NCBI GenBank assembly: GCA_910585805.1 | Contig: CAJUFB010000020.1 | Location: 1-54,152, forward strand | Source of the DNA: an uncultured Acetatifactor sp. | Lineage (GTDB): Bacteria; Bacillota; Clostridia; Lachnospirales; Lachnospiraceae | Direction of reading: 5' to 3' | DNA: 54,152 nt | Part shown: positions 8,261 to 15,918 of the stretch, piece by piece | How the letters are laid out: each line of letters begins with the position of its first letter | How positions within the stretch are numbered: the first letter of the stretch is position 1 | The notes under the pieces: model-generated | Told to the model about the DNA's origin: nothing | What the model saw: only the letters and a program-made list of their open reading frames with translations | Database searches by the model: none | Made by a program: the position numbers and the translations under genes

Positions 8261-9331
8261 ATGAATAAAGAGATCAGAATTGGCAGCCGTACCATCAGCA
8301 AAAACGCTCCCGCATTTATCGTGGCTGAGATGTCCGCGAATCATAATATGGACTACAACCGTGCAGTACAGATCGTGAGGGCGGCGAAGGAAGCGGGGGC
8401 AGATGCCGTAAAGATCCAGACCTACACTGCGGATACCATTACTTTGGAGAGTGACAGGTCCTGTTTTCAGATCACACAGGGAACGCTCTGGGACGGGATC
8501 ACACTGCACAAGCTCTATGAAACTGCCTATACCCCCTGGGAGTGGCAGGGGAAACTGAAAGAGGAGGCGGAGGGCATGGGACTGGAATTCTTTTCCTCAC
8601 CCTTTGATCATACCAGCGTTGACTTCCTGGAGGGACTGCAGGTGCCGGCTTATAAGGTGGCTTCCTTTGAGATCACGGACATTCCGCTGATCCGCAGGAT
8701 CGCGGGTCTGGGGAAGCCGGTTATCATGGCTACAGGTGTGGCCCGGCTGGCGGATATTGAGCTGGCGGTGCGTACCTGCAAAGAGGCCGGCAATGAGAAT
8801 GTGATCCTGCTGAAATGTACATCGGCTTATCCCACGCCCTATGAGGATGTGAATCTGAGGACTATGCCCTCCATGGGGGAGACCTTTGACTGCCTGACAG
8901 GACTTTCCGACCATACCATGGGCGGCGCAGTGGCCTGCGCGGCGGTGGCTCTGGGCGCCAGGGTGGTGGAGAAGCATCTCACCCTGCGCAGGGCGGATGG
9001 AGGCCCGGATTCCGCTTTTTCCATGGAACCGGAAGAATTTAAGGAGATGGTGGACAATATCCGCGTGATCGAGCGTTCTCTGGGGAAAGTGACCTATGAT
9101 CTGACGCCAGGCCAGACAAAGGAACGGGAGCATTCCAGATCTCTTTTCATTGCCCGGGACATGAAGGCGGGAGAGGTATTTACGCCGGAAAACTTGAGAA
9201 GCGTAAGGCCTGCTGACGGCCTGCATACCAAATATTATGAAGAGCTGCTGGGAAAAAGGATCGCGGTGGATGCGGAAAAGGGAACTCCCATGAGCTGGGC
9301 GCTGGTGGATTTTGAACACCATCCGGAATAG
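8261..9331 (+). CDS. pseI: Pseudaminic acid synthase
   Basis: A 356-residue NeuB-family enzyme. It condenses 2,4-diacetamido-2,4,6-trideoxy-L-altrose with phosphoenolpyruvate to give Pse. The N-terminal barrel starts with FIVAEMSANHN, the PseI form of the motif, followed by KIQTYTADTITL and YTPWEWQ, which separate it from NeuB and LegI. ATGVARLADIE and GLSDHTMGG follow. A C-terminal SAF (antifreeze-like) domain covers about residues 290-350 (RSLFIARDMKAGE). AAGGAGGAG lies 9 bases before the ATG. It is preceded by element A, so it may have its own control, and is followed after 74 bases by pseG. Confidence 0.93.
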   Translation: MNKEIRIGSRTISKNAPAFIVAEMSANHNMDYNRAVQIVRAAKEAGADAVKIQTYTADTITLESDRSCFQITQGTLWDGITLHKLYETAYTPWEWQGKLKEEAEGMGLEFFSSPFDHTSVDFLEGLQVPAYKVASFEITDIPLIRRIAGLGKPVIMATGVARLADIELAVRTCKEAGNENVILLKCTSAYPTPYEDVNLRTMPSMGETFDCLTGLSDHTMGGAVACAAVALGARVVEKHLTLRRADGGPDSAFSMEPEEFKEMVDNIRVIERSLGKVTYDLTPGQTKEREHSRSLFIARDMKAGEVFTPENLRSVRPADGLHTKYYEELLGKRIAVDAEKGTPMSWALVDFEHHPE

Positions 9332-9405
9332 AAGACAAAAGTGTGATACAATTGCCGGAAGGGCAGGAGTCGGGGAAACAGGAGAAAAGACTCAGAGGAC
9401 AGATT

Positions 9406-10866
9406 ATGATTTATATTCGTGGGGATGGAAATGCCAGGATCGGGGCAGGGCATCTGATGCGGTGCATGACCATTGCGGAGGAGCTTGCCAGGCTGCAGGG
9501 AGGCAGGGAGAAGATCTGTTTTGTGTGCGCGGACGAAGATTCCGGGGCGCTTGTCCGGGAGAATGGTTTCAGGAGTTATGTACTGGGGACAGATTACCGG
9601 GACATGGAATCGGAGCTGCCGTTATGGCGGGAACTGTGGGGGAAGCAGCGGCAGGAGGAAGATTCCGGCAGAGACAGTGACATTGCGGACAGTTCCGATA
9701 GAGACAGTGACATTGCGGACAGTTCCGATAGAGACAGTGACATTGCGGACAGTTCTGATAGAGACAGTGACATTGCGGACGGTTCCGATAGAGACAGCGA
9801 TGTTGCGGATGGTTTCAGCAGAGACAGCGTGATCGTGGACAGCTATTATGTGACAGACTTCTATCTGGAAGCTTTGGGAGAAAAGGCATATACGGTTTTG
9901 ATGGACGACATGGGGGTGCGCCGCTATCCGGTGGATTGTGTCATTAATTACAACGCTCCGGCAAGTCCTGAGACATACAGGAAGCTGTATCAGGGAAGCG
10001 GCACAAAGCTTCTGATCGGCAGCAGATATACGCCGCTCAGGAAGCAGTTCAGAAGGGCAGAGGCGCGTTCGGCGGAAGATACAGGTCTGCCCGGCAGCGG
10101 CAAGCCGGATCGGAGGCAGTTTGGAGAGACAGCCGGAGAGAAGGATACCGGGGTAAAACACTCCTGCAATACGGAAACCGGCACAGACGGGACAGGAAAA
10201 GCAGGGCGGAATGCCATCCTTGAAGTATTGATTACTGTCGGAGGCGGTGACCCGGGGAATATAGCCGGGGAAATATTGAAACGCATTTACAGAGATGACT
10301 TTTTGTTCCACATCGTGACAGGGAGGTTTCATCCTGAGTTTCAGAGAATGCAGGAGTTGGAAAAGGCGCATAATAACATTTATATCCATCATGATGTGAA
10401 AGATATGGCAGGGTTGATGCGCCGCTGTCAGATCGCATTGACCGCAGGCGGTTCCACTGTCTATGAACTGGCGGCGCTGGGAGTGCCCTTTATCTGCTTC
10501 TCCTGCGCCGAAAATCAGGAAGCCCTTGTGGATCATATCGGAAGCCGGCAGATCGCCGGTTCGGCGGGGGCATGGCACAGGGAGCCGGAGCAGACGCTTG
10601 AGAGGATCGGAAGGCTTTTTGAGGAACTGGCTAAGGAACCAAAGCTGCGCGAAGCCTTCCGGGCCAGGGAGATGGCGCTGGCAGACGGAAAAGGCGCGCA
10701 GAGGCTGGCGGAAGCGCTGTTGCTGCCGGATTGTCCCGGCGCGGTCCCGGGTAGCTGTCAGCCTGGGAATTGTGCGGAAACCGCTTTTTACTGCAGTGGG
10801 ACAAAAGCGGAATCCTGCGCTGACGATCAACTGAAAACGCTGACGTTATTTCCTGATACTTTCTAA
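9406..10866 (+). CDS. pseG: UDP-2,4-diacetamido-2,4,6-trideoxy-altropyranose hydrolase with repeat insertions
   Basis: PseG removes UDP to give the free sugar used by PseI. The N-terminal RGDGNARIGAGHLMRC carries the catalytic-site His. VIVDSYYVTDFYLE, LITVGGGDPGN and TAGGSTVYELAALGVP match the two GT-B-like halves. At 486 residues it is much longer than usual PseG proteins (about 280-340). The extra length comes from three parts: residues 86-145, six 10-residue repeats of the DSDIADSSDR kind; about 220-265, a polar low-complexity loop; and a C-terminal tail after about residue 440 rich in Cys, Gly and Ser. The ATG at 9406 starts the conserved strand directly; the frame is open further upstream to 9343. 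All core motifs are present, so it is probably active. Confidence 0.87.
   Translation: MIYIRGDGNARIGAGHLMRCMTIAEELARLQGGREKICFVCADEDSGALVRENGFRSYVLGTDYRDMESELPLWRELWGKQRQEEDSGRDSDIADSSDRDSDIADSSDRDSDIADSSDRDSDIADGSDRDSDVADGFSRDSVIVDSYYVTDFYLEALGEKAYTVLMDDMGVRRYPVDCVINYNAPASPETYRKLYQGSGTKLLIGSRYTPLRKQFRRAEARSAEDTGLPGSGKPDRRQFGETAGEKDTGVKHSCNTETGTDGTGKAGRNAILEVLITVGGGDPGNIAGEILKRIYRDDFLFHIVTGRFHPEFQRMQELEKAHNNIYIHHDVKDMAGLMRRCQIALTAGGSTVYELAALGVPFICFSCAENQEALVDHIGSRQIAGSAGAWHREPEQTLERIGRLFEELAKEPKLREAFRAREMALADGKGAQRLAEALLLPDCPGAVPGSCQPGNCAETAFYCSGTKAESCADDQLKTLTLFPDTF
9661..9840 (+). repeat. In-frame 30-bp tandem repeat inside pseG, six units
   Basis: Units start at 9661, 9691, 9721, 9751, 9781 and 9811. 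The central three are nearly identical and the outer ones diverge. Each encodes ten residues of the type SSDRDSDIAD. The last unit reads GFSRDSVIVD and runs straight into the conserved catalytic-core strand IVDSYYV. The array therefore appears to have grown from the native codons just before that strand. Confidence 0.95.
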
Positions 10867-10881
10867 AAGAAAGGATTTGCC

Positions 10882-11721
10882 ATGGATGTGAGGAGCGTAC
10901 CACGGAAAATTGCATATGGCGTCATTGGGGCACTGCTGTTTGCGCTTCTCTTCCTGGCCACTTTTCAGGACAGGCGGGAAAACGTGGGGACCAGCCAGGC
11001 CGAGATCGTGGTTTTGGGGGACAGCATATTCGGGCTGATTCGGGACGAGACATCTACACCTGCCCTTTTACAGGCACTGACCGGAAAAACCGTGTACAAT
11101 GCCGCGCTTGGGGGTACCAGTGCCGCAAGAAGGAGCAGTGACAGCAGAATGGACTGTCCGAAGGATTCGTTCACCCTCGCGGGGCTGGCAAAGGCGATCC
11201 AGGCGGGGGATTTTGGCGTACAGCATGCCGCGACAATAAGAGAGAGCAATACGGAGTGCTATCCGGAAGTGATCAACGGTCTGGAGACAGTGGATTTCTC
11301 ACGGGTGGAGACGGTGATCATCCTGCAGGGCATCAATGATTATCACGCAGGCATTCCCATCGACAATCCGGAAGATCCTTACGACGAATACACCTTCCTG
11401 GGAGCCCTGCGCAGTTCTCTGGATTCGCTGAAAAAAACTAATCCTGACCTGCGGGTCATATGGCTGACGCCTACATATACGTGGTACACTGCTGCCGGAC
11501 AGACCTGTGAGGAAGCCGATCAGGGCGGCGGCAGGCTGGCGGATTACGTGGAGGCGCAGCTGCAGGCTGCACAGGAGATGGATGTGGAAATGATCGATGT
11601 GTACCATGATTTTTATCCCCATAACAATTGGGAGGATTGGAAACTGTATACCTTTGACGGTATCCATCCCAATGAAGAAGGACGGAAGATGCTGGCGCGG
11701 AGGATTGCCGAAGCACTCTGA
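10882..11721 (+). CDS. Membrane-anchored SGNH/GDSL hydrolase
   Basis: A 279-residue protein. A single hydrophobic segment (about residues 11-27) makes a signal anchor. The SGNH blocks are complete: GDSIFG with the nucleophile Ser (block I, near residue 49), GGTSA (block II), GINDYH (block III) and DGIHPN with the catalytic Asp and His (block V) near the C-terminus. It should act outside the cell as an O-acyl esterase, for example deacetylating glycans. AAAGAAAGG precedes the ATG. It follows pseG by 15 bases and precedes the GtrII-like gene by 27, so it belongs to the same operon. The substrate is unknown; a surface glycan O-acyl group is the natural guess. Confidence 0.85.
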   Translation: MDVRSVPRKIAYGVIGALLFALLFLATFQDRRENVGTSQAEIVVLGDSIFGLIRDETSTPALLQALTGKTVYNAALGGTSAARRSSDSRMDCPKDSFTLAGLAKAIQAGDFGVQHAATIRESNTECYPEVINGLETVDFSRVETVIILQGINDYHAGIPIDNPEDPYDEYTFLGALRSSLDSLKKTNPDLRVIWLTPTYTWYTAAGQTCEEADQGGGRLADYVEAQLQAAQEMDVEMIDVYHDFYPHNNWEDWKLYTFDGIHPNEEGRKMLARRIAEAL

Positions 11722-11748
11722 TCTGTAAGAAGCAAGGAGGGAGGACAG

Positions 11749-13398
11749 ATGAAGTCGCCCACACAGATATTTCAGATGATATACGGGAAAATGCGCAGGG
11801 AGTGGAAAATTGCTTTTACAGCATGCTTTTTCACGGGCCTGCTGGTTCATATGCCTGTACTGCTGTCAGACATTCCGAATCATGACGGACTGGACAGCAT
11901 GTATTTTGACCAGAATATGATCACTTCGGGAAGATGGTTCCTGTCGGTTGCCTGCGGATTTTCTTCCTACTATACGATTCCGTGGGTGATCGGTATATTG
12001 GGGCTTCTGTTTTTGAGCCTGGCCGCGGCAGCCATGTGTGAGCTTCTGGAAATCAGGAAGACATGGGCTGCGGCGCTCTGCGGCGGGCTGCTGGCTTCTT
12101 TTCCGGCGCTGACATCCACATTTGCTTATGTGTATACCCTGGACGGGTATATGTTGGCGCTGCTGCTGGCGGTTTTGGCGGTGCTGTTTACAAAGCGTTT
12201 TCGGCTGGGATTTCTGCCGGGGGCATTATGCCTGGCTTTTAGCATGGGGATCTATCAGGGTTATCTGCCGTTTGTGATGATCCTGTCGGTGTATGCGGTT
12301 TTGATGCTGCTGGGAGGAGAAGGGGAGTACAGCCCGTCCGGCGGAAAACAGAGAGCAATCCAGCCATCCGGCAGAGTACAGGAAGCAGGTTACTCGTCCG
12401 AAACGGGGAAGAGGGGACGGGAGAATTTTGAGAAGATACGGGAGATTCTGCATTATCTCTACATGGGAGTGCTGGGGGCAGCGCTTTATTATGTAATTTT
12501 GCAGGTGCTGCTGAAGATTCAGGGAAAGGTGCTGGATACTTATCAGGGAATTAACGGCATGGCTTTCGGGGCGGCTTCAGGAAAGGGGATTTTTTCCACG
12601 ATCATGGAAATGTACCTGGATTTCTTCCGTTTTTCCCTGAAGGGAAATGTGCTGTTTCAGAATATCTATGCGCTGGCAGCATGGGTTTTACTGGGGGTTG
12701 CGGCGCTTACGGCGGGTATTTTGTGGATTCGGCGCAGAAAATACTGGAAGAATCCTGTTATGTTGGTTATAATGGTAGCAGCGGTGCTGGCGCTGCCTGC
12801 AGTTTCCAATATCATACTGTTGGTCTCTCCCGATGTGAACTATCATCTTCTGATGCGTTACCAGTGGGTACTGTACGCTGTGGGGGGAGTGGCGCTGGCT
12901 GCAGGCCTGGATACCGGGGAGGGGAAGGGCAGCTGGCAGGAATGGGCGGCGCTTCTGTCTGCGGCGGTTCTGGTTTTCTGCTATTGCGTTACGGATAATA
13001 TTGCTTATTCCAATCTGCAGAAACGGTATGAGAAGACTTATGCTTACTGCATCCGGCTGCTGGACCGGATCGAGCAGACGGAAGGGTATTATCCCGGCAT
13101 TCCCATTGCCATGGTGGGGGTAGTGGGGGATGAGCAGTACCCTGTCACAGATATAACGCTGCCTGTGACAGGCGGAATGATCGGTATGAACGGGGACAGC
13201 CTGTTGTACAGAGGTGACAATTACCGGCTTTTTATCCGCCATTATCTGGGGGCTGCCCTGAACATCCTGCCTGCGGATGCCATGGCGGAAATGTATTACT
13301 CGGAAGAATATACTGCCATGGACAGTTTTCCGGGAAAGGACTCCATCCGTATTATTGACGGGATCATGTATATCAAGACGGAAAATGTGACGCGTTAG
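11749..13398 (+). CDS. GtrII-like polytopic membrane glycosyltransferase
   Basis: A 549-residue protein with about ten or more membrane segments. The start resembles the GtrII family: a first membrane segment followed by an outside loop with PNHDGLDSMY and GRWFLS. GtrII proteins take sugar from a polyprenyl-phosphate carrier and add it to a glycan on the outer face. The next gene encodes a GtrB-like enzyme that would make that donor, which supports the call. A hydrophilic insert near residues 185-225 (Ser, Gly, Arg rich) lies between membrane segments. GGAGGGAGG lies just before the ATG. A flippase like GtrA is not seen nearby. Confidence 0.75.
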   Translation: MKSPTQIFQMIYGKMRREWKIAFTACFFTGLLVHMPVLLSDIPNHDGLDSMYFDQNMITSGRWFLSVACGFSSYYTIPWVIGILGLLFLSLAAAAMCELLEIRKTWAAALCGGLLASFPALTSTFAYVYTLDGYMLALLLAVLAVLFTKRFRLGFLPGALCLAFSMGIYQGYLPFVMILSVYAVLMLLGGEGEYSPSGGKQRAIQPSGRVQEAGYSSETGKRGRENFEKIREILHYLYMGVLGAALYYVILQVLLKIQGKVLDTYQGINGMAFGAASGKGIFSTIMEMYLDFFRFSLKGNVLFQNIYALAAWVLLGVAALTAGILWIRRRKYWKNPVMLVIMVAAVLALPAVSNIILLVSPDVNYHLLMRYQWVLYAVGGVALAAGLDTGEGKGSWQEWAALLSAAVLVFCYCVTDNIAYSNLQKRYEKTYAYCIRLLDRIEQTEGYYPGIPIAMVGVVGDEQYPVTDITLPVTGGMIGMNGDSLLYRGDNYRLFIRHYLGAALNILPADAMAEMYYSEEYTAMDSFPGKDSIRIIDGIMYIKTENVTR

Positions 13399-13491
13399 GG
13401 AAGCGCCTGCACGACCATATCTGCAAAACGGACGGCACAGGATGCTGCCTGCCCCATAGAGGCTTGTCATGCAGTATGAACAGGAGAAAAA

Positions 13492-14466
13492 ATGGCATTA
13501 TTATCGATTGTCCTGCCGGCTTATAATGAAGAAGAGAACATAGCCAACACAGTGAATGCCCTGTCGGGGCTGTTGGAGAAAAATAAAATAGACTACGAGC
13601 TTGTCTTCGTGAGCGATGGCTCCAGAGATTCCACTTTCCGGGAGATCCGGAAAGCGGCGGAGGAGGATTCCAGGGTCAGGGGAGCTGAATTCTCACGCAA
13701 CTTCGGCAAGGAAGCAGCCATCTTTGCCGGATTGGAGATGGCCCGGGGAAACGCGGTCATCGTAATGGACTGTGACCTGCAGCATCCGCCTCAGGTGATT
13801 CCACAGATGTGGAAGCTGTGGCTGGAGGGAGCGGAGGTAGTGGAGGGCATTAAAGAGAGCAGGGGGAAGGAGAGCCTGGGCTATAAGCTTTCGGCGGGGC
13901 TGTTCTATAAAGTAATGAGCAGGCTGATCAACATGGACATGTCCGCATCTTCGGACTTTAAGCTGTTGGACCGCAAGGTGGTGGATGTGCTGCTGACGCT
14001 GCCGGAGCGGAATACCTTTTTCAGGGCATTGAGCTTCTGGGTGGGGTTTCGTACGGAGCGGGTGTCCTATGAGGTGCAGGAACGCAGGTACGGGAAGAGC
14101 AAGTGGTCCTTTTTCAGCCTGATGAAATATGCGGTTACCAATGCCACTTCCTTCAGTACACTGCCCTTGCAGCTGGTGACCGTGATGGGGCTGGTGTCCA
14201 TTTTGTTCAGTGTGGTATTATTTATCCAGACACTGGCGAAGTATCTGTCGGGAACGGCTGTTGAAGGGTTTACTACGGTAATACTGTTGATTCTGATCAT
14301 CGGCGGCTTTCTGATGCTGAGCCTGGGCATCATAGGGCATTATATTGCCAGGATATATGAGGAGGTCAAGGGCAGACCCAAGTATATCATCAGCAGGACG
14401 ACAGAGGAAGCAGCAGGAAAAGAGGCTCAAAACGGGAAAGAGAATCTATGCAGAACAGGAAGCTGA
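13492..14466 (+). CDS. GtrB-like polyprenyl-phosphate glycosyltransferase
   Basis: A 324-residue GT2 enzyme with two C-terminal membrane segments (about residues 228-250 and 260-285). The N-terminus has SIVLPAYNEEENI, SDGSRDST and VMDCDLQHPP, the standard order for GtrB/DPM-like enzymes. KYGKSKWS-type residues (RRYGKSKWSF) near residue 200 are also typical. It transfers a sugar from a nucleotide donor to undecaprenyl phosphate at the inner face. AGGAGAAAAA precedes the ATG. It lies between the GtrII-like gene, which would use the product, and an aminosugar transaminase gene, so the carried sugar could be an amino-deoxy sugar; this is inference. Confidence 0.88.
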   Translation: MALLSIVLPAYNEEENIANTVNALSGLLEKNKIDYELVFVSDGSRDSTFREIRKAAEEDSRVRGAEFSRNFGKEAAIFAGLEMARGNAVIVMDCDLQHPPQVIPQMWKLWLEGAEVVEGIKESRGKESLGYKLSAGLFYKVMSRLINMDMSASSDFKLLDRKVVDVLLTLPERNTFFRALSFWVGFRTERVSYEVQERRYGKSKWSFFSLMKYAVTNATSFSTLPLQLVTVMGLVSILFSVVLFIQTLAKYLSGTAVEGFTTVILLILIIGGFLMLSLGIIGHYIARIYEEVKGRPKYIISRTTEEAAGKEAQNGKENLCRTGS

Positions 14467-14507
14467 AAAGTACATTATAAAAGATTTTATGAGAAAAGAG
14501 GAAGAAT

Positions 14508-15638
14508 ATGATTAATTTTAATGTGCCTCCATGTGCGGAAAAAGCCTATGACTATATAAAGGAGTGCGTCAAAAACCAGAAGATATGCGGCGACGGCCCG
14601 TATACGAAAAAATGTAATGAATGGATCGAACGTAAAACAGGCACTGCAAAATGCCTTCTGACAACCTCCTGTACCCATGCGACAGAACTTGCGGCGCTGC
14701 TGCTTCCGGATATCGGGCCCGGGGACGAGGTGATAATGCCTTCGTTTACATTTGTTTCCACTGCGGATGCATTTGTGCTTCGGGGAGCAGTGCCTGTGTT
14801 TGTGGATATCCGGCCTGATACCATGAACATGGATGAGAAGCTGATCGAGGCGGCTGTGACGGAGAGGACGAAAGCCATTGTGCCGGTGCATTATGCGGGG
14901 GTGGCATGTGAGATGGATACCATCATGGAGATCGCAGAGCGCCATGGCCTGACTGTGATCGAGGATGCGGCGCAGGGGGTCATGTCCGCCTACAAGGGCA
15001 GGGCGCTGGGAACCATAGGCAATTTCGGCTGTTTCAGCTTTCATGAGACCAAGAATTACAGCATGGGTGAAGGCGGCGCGCTTTTGATCAGGGATCAGAA
15101 GGATGTGGAGCAGGCGGAGATCATCCGTGAAAAGGGAACAAACCGCAGTAAGTACTATCGGGGCCAGATTGACAAGTATACCTGGATCAATTATGGTTCC
15201 TCTTATCTGCCCAGCGACATGAACGCCGCATATCTGTATGCCCAGCTGGAGATCGCGGAGGAGATGAACGAGGCAAGGCTTGCCTGCTGGAACCGTTACT
15301 ACGAGAATCTGAAGCCGCTGGCGGATGCAGGTAAGATAGAGCTTCCGGTGGTTCCGGAGGGCTGCGTGCACAACGGGCATATGTTTTATATCAAGACAGC
15401 GGATATTGGAGAAAGAACGGAACTGATCGATAATCTGAAAAAGAATGAAATCCTGTCGGTATTCCATTATATTCCCCTCCACACCGCGCCTGCCGGGCAG
15501 AAATTCGGCCGTTTCCACGGAGAGGACAGATATACCACCAGGGAGAGCGAGCGTCTGCTGCGCCTGCCAATGTATTATGGACTGAAGGAAGAGCAGGTGG
15601 ATTATATCTGCGATATGGTGAAGAAATTCTATGGATGA
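14508..15638 (+). CDS. rffA: RffA/WecE-type dTDP-4-keto-6-deoxyglucose aminotransferase
   Basis: A 376-residue PLP-dependent DegT-family aminotransferase. The motif CFSFHETKNYSMGEGG contains the PLP lysine (HETKN) in the RffA/WecE form; PseC enzymes instead read FHPVK at this place. EDAAQGV gives the Asp that holds the PLP ring nitrogen. The enzyme would make dTDP-4-amino-4,6-dideoxygalactose. Length is normal for the family. GAAAAGAGGAAGA precedes the ATG. It ends the gtrII-like / gtrB-like run. No rml genes for its substrate are in the window. Confidence 0.85.
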   Translation: MINFNVPPCAEKAYDYIKECVKNQKICGDGPYTKKCNEWIERKTGTAKCLLTTSCTHATELAALLLPDIGPGDEVIMPSFTFVSTADAFVLRGAVPVFVDIRPDTMNMDEKLIEAAVTERTKAIVPVHYAGVACEMDTIMEIAERHGLTVIEDAAQGVMSAYKGRALGTIGNFGCFSFHETKNYSMGEGGALLIRDQKDVEQAEIIREKGTNRSKYYRGQIDKYTWINYGSSYLPSDMNAAYLYAQLEIAEEMNEARLACWNRYYENLKPLADAGKIELPVVPEGCVHNGHMFYIKTADIGERTELIDNLKKNEILSVFHYIPLHTAPAGQKFGRFHGEDRYTTRESERLLRLPMYYGLKEEQVDYICDMVKKFYG

Positions 15639-15691
15639 GAGACCGCCGTTGCCTTCCGCGGAAGTGAAGCGCATACTTTTGGCAGGAAATA

Positions 15692-15876
15692 CAGCAGGAA
15701 GCAGGCGCGGATTCCCATATCTGAATAGGGAAAAAGACGGGCTGTTTATCGGAATTGAAGAGATTGTTTCCGAATAGGACATCCAGACAGGAGGCAGGCG
15801 CGGCTGCTCACAGCCGAATGAGGTGTAAAGGGACGCGCCATTTATCGGAACTGAAAGGATTGATTCTGCAAGACGT
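15692..15876. repeat. Imperfect tandem duplication (about 92 bp) in a non-coding gap
   Basis: The 280-base gap between the aminotransferase gene and the next gene contains two related halves. Both carry GCAGGCGCGG (15701 and 15794) and TTTATCGGAA followed by T/CTGAA (15745 and 15841), with scattered mismatches between. I see no open frame of note and no clear hairpin. The function is unknown; it could be decayed sequence or a leader. Confidence 0.6.
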
Positions 15877-15918
15877 ATTCGTAGTAGTAAGAGGGAAACA
15901 GCGGCGATAGGAGACGGG

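Noticed and set aside
14508..15638. Aminotransferase as the missing PseC
   Set aside because: The lysine motif reads HETKNYSMGEGG, the RffA/WecE form, not the FHPVK form of PseC, and it lies in the Gtr-like gene group rather than among the pse genes.
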